This document shows, in pieces, positions 58,894-64,000 of a stretch of 64,000 nucleotides of DNA. Origin of the DNA: GCA-2861595 sp035525365 (GTDB taxonomy: Bacteria; Actinomycetota; Acidimicrobiia; Acidimicrobiales; GCA-2861595). Location of the stretch: contig DATLEK010000022.1 of the NCBI GenBank assembly GCA_035525365.1, positions 1-64,000 on the forward strand. Reading direction: 5' to 3'. Under the pieces are notes generated by a model. That model made no database searches, was not told where the DNA came from, and was given only the letters and a program-made list of their open reading frames with translations. The first letter of the stretch is position 1. Every line of letters starts with the position of its first letter. The position numbers and the translations under genes are program-made.

Positions 58894-59618
58894 CAGATCG
58901 GCGCCAGGTGGCCTGTGGGAGGCACGGTGCCGCGCTCTCCTGCGACAGGCAACGCCAGAGCCTCGTCGAGAGGTCCGGGGCCAGCCTGACGCTGTTGGTA
59001 GAAGGAGAGGATCTGCAGCTCGATGGACAGGTCCACTTTGCGCAGGGAGACGTGATCGGGCACGTTCAGCACCACTGGAGCGAAGTTGAGGATGGAGCCG
59101 ACGCCGGCATCCACCAACAGGTCGGCCACCTCCTGGGCAACCGCAGCAGGCGTGGCGATGATGCCGATGGCCACGTGGCTCTTCCGGGCTATGGCCGCCA
59201 TGTCGTCAACGTGCTGGACCTCCAGGTCGCCGATGAGCGTGCCGACCTTGCCGGGGTCGGAGTCGAGAAGGGCCACCACGTGGAACCCCCGGGCTAGGAA
59301 TCCGCGGTAATTGGCCAGGGCAAGACCTAAATTGCCGAGGCCGATGATCGCTACCGGCCAGTCCTGCGTGAGACCGAGCTCCCTACTTATCTGGTAAAGC
59401 AGGTACTGCGCGTCGTAACCGACTCCACGCGTGCCGTAGGAGCCCAGATAAGAAAGGTCTTTCCGGACCTTGGCGGCGTTGACTCCGGCCATCTCGGCCA
59501 GCCGCTCCGACGAAACCGTGGCCGTCTTGGATTCGGCCACCTCGAGGAGGCTGCGCAGGTAGAGGGGCAGCCGGGCGACCGTGGCGTCGGGGACCCGTCG
59601 GGGAACGCTGTCGGCCAT
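58893..59618 (-). CDS. rex: Redox-sensing transcriptional repressor Rex
   Basis: This 241-residue protein binds DNA when NAD+ is high and releases it when NADH rises. The N-terminal winged helix ends in VNAAKVRKDLSYLGSYGTRG followed by VGY, the Rex signature. AIIGLGNLGLALANYRGFLA is the NAD(H) Rossmann loop and the C-terminal swapped helix is VDLSIELQILSFYQQRQAG. It is first in the haem operon and divergent from the PAS-PP2C gene; a candidate operator lies just upstream. Typical targets are respiratory and haem genes, both in this window. Confidence 0.95.
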   Translation of the reverse strand: MADSVPRRVPDATVARLPLYLRSLLEVAESKTATVSSERLAEMAGVNAAKVRKDLSYLGSYGTRGVGYDAQYLLYQISRELGLTQDWPVAIIGLGNLGLALANYRGFLARGFHVVALLDSDPGKVGTLIGDLEVQHVDDMAAIARKSHVAIGIIATPAAVAQEVADLLVDAGVGSILNFAPVVLNVPDHVSLRKVDLSIELQILSFYQQRQAGPGPLDEALALPVAGERGTVPPTGHLAPI

Positions 59619-59634
59619 GATCCATGGTACGACC

Positions 59635-59652
59635 TCGTGCCGTAGTTCACAA
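59635..59652. promoter_or_regulatory. Candidate Rex operator
   Basis: TCGTGCCGTAGTTCACAA agrees with the actinobacterial consensus TTGTGAACGCGTTCACAA at 12 of 18 positions. The right half GTTCACAA is perfect and the left half is weak. It is 17 bp from the rex start, so autoregulation is likely if it is real. Confidence 0.45.
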
Positions 59653-59717
59653 AGGCAACCCGTCGGCGTCGAAGCTGCGGCAAATCGGCTCTTCCGGCCG
59701 CTGTACCCTGGCCATAC

Positions 59718-61415
59718 ATGTACGACTTCGACCTCGCCAGGGGAAAGTCGAGCACGCTTCGGAGTCTTCCTGGCGATCTGCGGGCACAGCTCGCCATGGC
59801 TGTCGCCCAGGCGGAAGCCAGCCCTGACGGGATGCTCGTCGTCTCACCCGACGGAGAGATGGTGGCCCTCAACCGCCGCTTCGCCGAGTTGTGGGGGTTT
59901 CCTGAAACCGTGATCGATACACGCGACGACGAGGTGGCCCTCGAGGCCTCATTGGCTCGGGTCGCTGATCCCGATGAGTTCATCGCCAAGGTTCGCCATG
60001 CCTATTCGGCGCGGGTGGCCTGTCGGGACCAGATCCTGCTCGTCGACGGTCAGGTGCTGGATCGCTACGGCGCCCCCCTGTACGACCCCGACGGCCACTA
60101 CCTCGGGTACGCCTGGTACTTCCGGGACGTCACCGTCCAGATGAACACCCAAGCGGAGCTGCGGGAGCTTGCGGTGACCCTCCAGGCCAGTCTTCTGCCC
60201 CCGCGACCTCCGGAGGTGCCCGGCATGGAGGTGGCCACGAGGTACCGACCGGCCGATCGCAACCTGGCCGTCGGTGGAGACTTCTTCGACGTGTTCCGGC
60301 TGGGGACCAACGAGTGGGGACTGGTCATCGGCGACGTCTGCGGCAAGGGCGCCTCGGCCGCAGCCCTCACCGCCCTCACCCGTTACACCCTCCGCGCCGC
60401 GGCCGTCCACCACGCCGAGCCTTCGGCGGTGCTCCAGGAGCTGAACACCGCCATCCTGGCCGAGCCGGAGGCGGACGGCCGTTTCTGCAGCGTGGTCTAC
60501 GGCCGACTGGAGCTCGATCGCTGCGGCGCATGGGTCACGCTGGCCTCGGGGGGCCATCCGCGACCGATCGTGGTCCGCCGGGCCGGCTGGCTCGATGTAC
60601 GGGGCCAGGCCGGGAGCCTGATCGGCCTCTTCGAGAGCCCGGAGCTGGACGACGACATCGTGGGTCTGGGACCTGGCGATGCTCTCGTGCTGTGCACCGA
60701 TGGCATCACCGAGGCCCGCAGCCCGGACGGGGACATGTTCGGCGAGGAACGGCTGTACACCCTGTTGCTCGAATGCGCGGCCGATGATGCTGACTCGATG
60801 GCGGGCCGGCTGGTCGACAGCTGCCTGGCCTTCGCCGGCGGCGCGGCCCATGACGACATCGCCGTGCTGGTGGTGCGGGTGCCGAGCGACGCCGTCACCA
60901 ACCCAGGCCTCCGTCTGCTCCAGGCCACCGGATTTGCCAGCACCGACGTGGAGGCCACGACCGAGAAGGCCGGGGAGGACGACGGCAGCCCGCGGGGCCG
61001 GCGGCCGTCGCCACCACGTGAAGCGCGCATCAGCTTGCCCGTGCACCCTTCCAGCTCCGGGAAAGCGCGCCGTTTCGTCGCCGGCGTCCTGCGTAGCTGG
61101 CACATGCCGGCGATAACGGACGGAGCCGTCGAGCTCCTGACCAGTGAGTTGACCACCAATGCAGTCCGCCACGCGCGGTCGCCCTTCACCGTCTTCGTCC
61201 GCTACGACGGCGACCGGGTGAGGATCGAGGTTGACGACTCTTCACCCGAGGCGCCGGAACCCCGGATCCCGAGCGACGAGGACACGGGGGGCCGGGGGCT
61301 GATCCTGGTGGAGGCCATGGCTGAGGCATGGGGGACGACACCTCTGCCCCATGGAAAGCGGGTGTGGTTCGAAGTCGTCGTTCCGCCCGACGGCGCTGAC
61401 ACCCCGACGCTCTGA
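59718..61415 (+). CDS. PAS - PP2C (RsbU/SpoIIE) phosphatase - HATPase anti-sigma kinase fusion
   Basis: This 565-residue soluble regulator has a PAS domain (about 25-155). A PP2C-type SpoIIE domain (about 165-395) follows with VGGDFFDVF and IGDVCGKGASAAA (metal Asp), LCTDGITEARSPDG and AHDDIAVLVVRV. A GHKL ATPase domain (about 450-560) ends the protein, with ELTTNAVRHA (N-box) and GRGLILVEAMAEAWG (G-box). It thus combines a switch phosphatase with an anti-sigma-type kinase in one chain. A sigma factor and anti-sigma antagonist are not in the window. It is divergent from rex. Confidence 0.92.
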   Translation: MYDFDLARGKSSTLRSLPGDLRAQLAMAVAQAEASPDGMLVVSPDGEMVALNRRFAELWGFPETVIDTRDDEVALEASLARVADPDEFIAKVRHAYSARVACRDQILLVDGQVLDRYGAPLYDPDGHYLGYAWYFRDVTVQMNTQAELRELAVTLQASLLPPRPPEVPGMEVATRYRPADRNLAVGGDFFDVFRLGTNEWGLVIGDVCGKGASAAALTALTRYTLRAAAVHHAEPSAVLQELNTAILAEPEADGRFCSVVYGRLELDRCGAWVTLASGGHPRPIVVRRAGWLDVRGQAGSLIGLFESPELDDDIVGLGPGDALVLCTDGITEARSPDGDMFGEERLYTLLLECAADDADSMAGRLVDSCLAFAGGAAHDDIAVLVVRVPSDAVTNPGLRLLQATGFASTDVEATTEKAGEDDGSPRGRRPSPPREARISLPVHPSSSGKARRFVAGVLRSWHMPAITDGAVELLTSELTTNAVRHARSPFTVFVRYDGDRVRIEVDDSSPEAPEPRIPSDEDTGGRGLILVEAMAEAWGTTPLPHGKRVWFEVVVPPDGADTPTL

Positions 61416-61420
61416 CGGGG

Positions 61421-61510
61421 TCAGCGGGCCAGAATCAGGAACTGCACAAGTGCCGCACCGAGAATCAGGGCGAGCAGCAGAACGAGCGCGATCGTCGTCC
61501 CCCGCCTCAC
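61421..61510 (-). CDS. 29-residue membrane peptide
   Basis: GTG at 61510 gives a 29-residue product. It has a short basic N-terminus (VRRGT) and then one hydrophobic helix of about 20 residues. The start overlaps the stop of the S-adenosylmethionine hydrolase gene (GTGA), so it would be translationally coupled to it. It ends 5 bp from the convergent PAS-PP2C gene. Function unknown; short coupled membrane peptides can be regulators or toxins, but nothing here shows that. Confidence 0.5.
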   Translation of the reverse strand: MRRGTTIALVLLLALILGAALVQFLILAR

Positions 61511-62322
61511 GAGGCCGCCTCCAGGCTGACGGCGTCGCCGGGACGCAACTTGAGCTCCTCGGCCGCCGAACGTCGGTCCAGCGCGACCGACACCAGGCCG
61601 TAGGAATCCACCACCAAGCCGACTTCTCCTGCCTTGAGCTCGGCGTAGTTGTCCGCCAGCCGGCCGGTCCGCACCTGGCCGATACCCCACTTCAGTGAGA
61701 TGCGATCGCCCATGGCGGCGATGTCGCCGGGGTCGACGTTGAGCTGGGCGTTGCCGAAGTGATCCACCCAGAGAACCTCGCTCACCAGCTTTCCCTCCTC
61801 GTTCCGGCTCAGGGGGAGTAGGCCCGGTCGCAAGGTGATCGGGTCTATGGGCAGGCCCATCTCACTCAGATCGACGCCGTTGCACAGGTGCCCCACGACC
61901 GGAGCAAAGACGTCCCGGCCGGCGAAGGTGGCGCCGGGCGCCGGCAGGTGGAACCTGGTCTCGGTCAGCTCGACGGCCCGGGTGGCACCTCCCACCATGG
62001 CCACGGCGCCGGCGAGCAGGCCGTTGTCGGGACCGACGAACACCGCCTCGCCCTCGGTGCCCACCTCCACCGCCACGGCCCGGCGATCGGTACCTACGCC
62101 AGGGTCGACCACGGCCAGAACCACCCCCGGTGCGAGGTACTGCACGCTTCGCACCAGGGCGAGACTCCCTGCCCGCACGTCATGGGCGGGAACGCCATGG
62201 GTGATGTCGATCACCGTCACGTGCGGTGCCACCGACCGGATGACCGAGCGGACCACGCCCGTGAACTCGTCCTCCAGACCGAAGTCCGAGAGGAAGGAGA
62301 CCGTTTCGTGGCGCCTCGTCAT
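61507..62322 (-). CDS. S-adenosyl-L-methionine hydrolase (adenosine-forming), DUF62 family
   Basis: This 271-residue protein has the DUF62 pattern SDFGLEDEFTGVVRSVIRSV at the N-terminus with the metal-like Asp ligands, VDPGVGTDRRAVAVEV, VGPDNGLLAGAV and GRDVFAPVVGHL. It is related to SAM hydroxide adenosyltransferases, which hydrolyse SAM to adenosine and methionine. WVDHFGNAQLNV in the C-terminal domain is typical. ATG at 62322; no halogenase-type insert seen. Confidence 0.9.
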   Translation of the reverse strand: MTRRHETVSFLSDFGLEDEFTGVVRSVIRSVAPHVTVIDITHGVPAHDVRAGSLALVRSVQYLAPGVVLAVVDPGVGTDRRAVAVEVGTEGEAVFVGPDNGLLAGAVAMVGGATRAVELTETRFHLPAPGATFAGRDVFAPVVGHLCNGVDLSEMGLPIDPITLRPGLLPLSRNEEGKLVSEVLWVDHFGNAQLNVDPGDIAAMGDRISLKWGIGQVRTGRLADNYAELKAGEVGLVVDSYGLVSVALDRRSAAEELKLRPGDAVSLEAAS

Positions 62323-62349
62323 GTGGGGACGGACGCTACCGGTTTAGTG

Positions 62350-62556
62350 CTATCCGGCCTCGGTGTAGCGGTCTCCGAGATACTTGTCGACATCGTCCTC
62401 GCGGAGCCGGTAGGACTTGCCGACGCGGACAGCGGGCAGATCACCGGCGGTGATCAGGCGGTACACGGTCATGTTCGACACGCGGAGCACCTCGGCGACC
62501 TCGGCCACCGTGAGGAACTTGGCCTTTGCATGCTCTTCCCTTGCCAGTGGTATCAC
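62350..62556 (-). CDS. BldC-like MerR-family helix-turn-helix protein
   Basis: This 68-residue protein is a single helix-turn-helix domain. FLTVAEVAEVLRVSNMTVYR is the recognition region and LPAVRVGKSYRLREDDVDKY the wing. It matches BldC and excisionase-type HTH proteins in size. A phage excisionase is unlikely because no integrase or att site is nearby. In Streptomyces, BldC binds direct repeats and controls development. The start is GTG at 62556. Confidence 0.86.
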   Translation of the reverse strand: MIPLAREEHAKAKFLTVAEVAEVLRVSNMTVYRLITAGDLPAVRVGKSYRLREDDVDKYLGDRYTEAG

Positions 62557-62642
62557 CCCTCTCCGCCCGTGGGGCCACTGTACGCCAATGGGGCCGATGT
62601 GGAAAGTGGGATCTTTCCGAGCCCCGGCAGCGGGCTTCGGCG

Positions 62643-63434
62643 TCAGGCCCCGAGCTGGCGCGATCGCTCGGTGGCCGCCTGCACCGCCTCGAGGAAGGCG
62701 CCGCGCACCGCCCGCTCCTCCAGTGCCCGCAGTCCGGCGGCCGTGGTACCTCCGGGTGAGGTGACCGCCGCCCTGAGGGCCTCGGGCCCCTCGCCCGATT
62801 CGGCCAGCATCCGGGCCGACCCCAGCAGCGTCTGGATCACCAGCGCCACGCTGGTCTCACGGGGCAGGCCCACGAGGACGCCGGCGTCGATCAGTGCCTC
62901 GGCAAGGAGGTACACGTACGCCGGACCGGAGCCGGAGAGCCCGGTGACGGCGTCCAGAAGGTGCTCAGGAACTCTGGCAACCGTGCCCACCGAGGAGAGC
63001 ACGCCCTCCGCCCAATCGAGATCGTCGGGGCCAGCACCGGGCCCGGCCGAGATGGCGGCCGCCCCTTGGCCGATGAGGGCCGGGGTGTTGGGCATGGCCC
63101 GCACGACACGCACACCATCACCGAGCCAGCTTTGGAGAGCAGAGAGGCGCACGCCGGCGGCGATGGAGAGCACCTGGACCACACCCGACGCCGCCACCTG
63201 CCCGCAAGCCTCGGCCACGTCGCCTGGCTTGACGGCGATGACCGCCCCGGTGGCCGCAGGGGCCGAGTCGACGACGGCGACGCCCGGCAGGAGATCCTCC
63301 AGACGGCGGCGGCGTTGGTCCAGCTTCTCGACGACGGCCAGCTCCGCCGGGGCAGCCCAGCCGGAACGAAGAAGCCCCGAGACGAGGGCCTCCCCCATCC
63401 TCCCGCCGCCGACCACTACGAGCCGGACGGTCAT
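62643..63434 (-). CDS. proC: Pyrroline-5-carboxylate reductase
   Basis: This 263-residue enzyme reduces 1-pyrroline-5-carboxylate to proline. RLVVVGGGRMGEALVSGLLR is the NAD(P)H loop; AVKPGD and RAMPNTPALIGQGAAAIS follow, and VTGLSGSGPAYVYLLAEALI followed by DAGVLVGLP is the C-terminal signature with the Ser. ATG at 63434. It ends 86 bp before the BldC-like gene. No other proline gene is in the window. Confidence 0.95.
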   Translation of the reverse strand: MTVRLVVVGGGRMGEALVSGLLRSGWAAPAELAVVEKLDQRRRRLEDLLPGVAVVDSAPAATGAVIAVKPGDVAEACGQVAASGVVQVLSIAAGVRLSALQSWLGDGVRVVRAMPNTPALIGQGAAAISAGPGAGPDDLDWAEGVLSSVGTVARVPEHLLDAVTGLSGSGPAYVYLLAEALIDAGVLVGLPRETSVALVIQTLLGSARMLAESGEGPEALRAAVTSPGGTTAAGLRALEERAVRGAFLEAVQAATERSRQLGA

Positions 63435-63473
63435 CCCACAGCTCCACCGGCGCGGAACATGTCGCTCAGAGCC

Positions 63474-64000
63474 TCACGGAAGGTACCGCCGCGGGTTCTG
63501 GGGCGAGCCGTTGACTCTGGTCTCGAAGTGCAGGTGGGGGCCAGTGGAGTGACCGGTGGAACCCACGAACCCGATCACCTGGCCCTGCGACACCGTGGCC
63601 CCGTCGCTCGTACCGAGGCGGCTCTGATGGGCGTACAGGGTGGTGAGCCCGCCTCCGTGGTTGATGATCACGCAGTTGCCGTAACCGCTGTAGGAGCCGG
63701 CGAAGATGACCTCGCCGGCCTTCGCCGCCCGGATGGGCGTCCCGCTGCCGGCACCGATGTCGATACCGGCGTGGAGACGGCCCCACCGAGGCCCGAAACC
63801 GGAGGTCACCGGACCTCGTAGAGGCCAGGCCAGTCCGGCTCCCGAGATCCGCCCGTCGGCGCCGGGGTCCACGACGGCCCGCTCCTTGGAGCGGATGAGA
63901 GCGGTGAGGCCCGACTCCTGGCGCGCAACCTCGTCAGCCTCGGTCTGGTACTCACGGATGCGGGCCTCCAGGGCATCGGAGAGCCTCTGCTTCTGCATCC
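63474..64000 (-). CDS. M23 family peptidase (5' part cut by window edge)
   Basis: About 175 C-terminal residues of a LytM-type metallopeptidase. A helical region (RIREYQTEADEVARQESGLT) precedes the domain with SGFGPRWGRLHAGIDIGAGS (HxxxD zinc site), NHGGGLTTLYAHQ, and TGHSTGPHLHFETRVNGSPQ (HxH zinc site). Such proteins cleave peptidoglycan cross-bridges or regulate amidases (EnvC/NlpD type). The reading frame runs out of the right edge, so any signal peptide is not visible. Confidence 0.9.
   Translation of the reverse strand, partial: MQKQRLSDALEARIREYQTEADEVARQESGLTALIRSKERAVVDPGADGRISGAGLAWPLRGPVTSGFGPRWGRLHAGIDIGAGSGTPIRAAKAGEVIFAGSYSGYGNCVIINHGGGLTTLYAHQSRLGTSDGATVSQGQVIGFVGSTGHSTGPHLHFETRVNGSPQNPRRYLP

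Noticed and set aside
62350..62556. The small helix-turn-helix protein as a phage or plasmid excisionase
   Set aside because: There is no integrase, att repeat or phage gene nearby, and the size and motif fit BldC-type regulators.
62557..62642. An AGCCC/GGGCT hairpin after proC as an intrinsic terminator
   Set aside because: The stem is only five pairs and no U-tract follows on the minus strand.

Overview
This window looks like part of a high-GC actinobacterial chromosome. It is GC-rich throughout and uses many GTG starts. Genes overlap tightly (ATGA, GTGA, TGATG). It encodes Rex, a BldC-like DNA-binding protein, an LPXTG surface protein, and a secreted protein with tandem YWLVASDGGVFAFGDA-type repeats. 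Those repeats and the split b6-type cytochrome b suggest an uncultured Acidimicrobiia-like lineage, but this is an inference; no rRNA or tRNA gene was found to settle it.

Layout. (1) 1-8113, minus strand: a complex I operon, nuoABCDHIJKLM, running off the left edge. It has no nuoE, nuoF or nuoG, and nuoD and nuoH overlap directly. (2) 8247-28617: a surface polysaccharide region. It opens with a strong candidate cyclic-di-GMP-I riboswitch in front of a secreted glycoside hydrolase. It also holds a Wzy-like polymerase, a Wzz/BY-kinase-like ATPase, a flippase, a priming sugar transferase, three single-domain glycosyltransferases, a glycosyltransferase-deacetylase fusion, two HPr-kinase-like P-loop proteins, an ATP-grasp ligase, a thymidylate-kinase-like protein, a DivIVA-like protein, a DUF4012 protein and an LPXTG protein. 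(3) 28618-29217: an AT-rich regulatory region and a small winged-helix regulator with C-terminal repeats. (4) 29269-49749, minus strand: a nearly gapless respiratory block. Read in the direction of transcription it encodes a membrane protein, a 2[4Fe-4S] ferredoxin, cytochrome b6, a subunit-IV-like protein, a Rieske protein, a dihaem cytochrome c, a second membrane protein, and then a full 14-gene nuoA-N operon. (5) 49903-51800, plus strand: a monohaem cytochrome c and a geranylgeranyl-reductase-family flavoprotein. (6) 51802-59618, minus strand: Rex and the C5 haem/sirohaem pathway (sirC-like, hemA, hemC, cobA-hemD, hemB, hemL). (7) 59718-64000: a PAS-PP2C-HATPase regulator, an S-adenosyl-L-methionine hydrolase (DUF62), a 29-residue membrane peptide, a BldC-like protein, proC and a partial M23 peptidase.

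How it fits together. The respiratory genes describe a chain from NADH or ferredoxin through a quinone pool to a b6c-type complex and c-type cytochromes. The haem genes supply cofactors for it, and Rex could link both to NADH/NAD+ state. The polysaccharide region lies between the two complex I operons and has its own regulatory inputs. The most notable points are the riboswitch, the two HPr-kinase-like proteins in a glycan locus, the shared N-terminal motif on two different respiratory proteins, the EFG-less complex I with a ferredoxin gene nearby, and several unexplained inverted or direct repeats.
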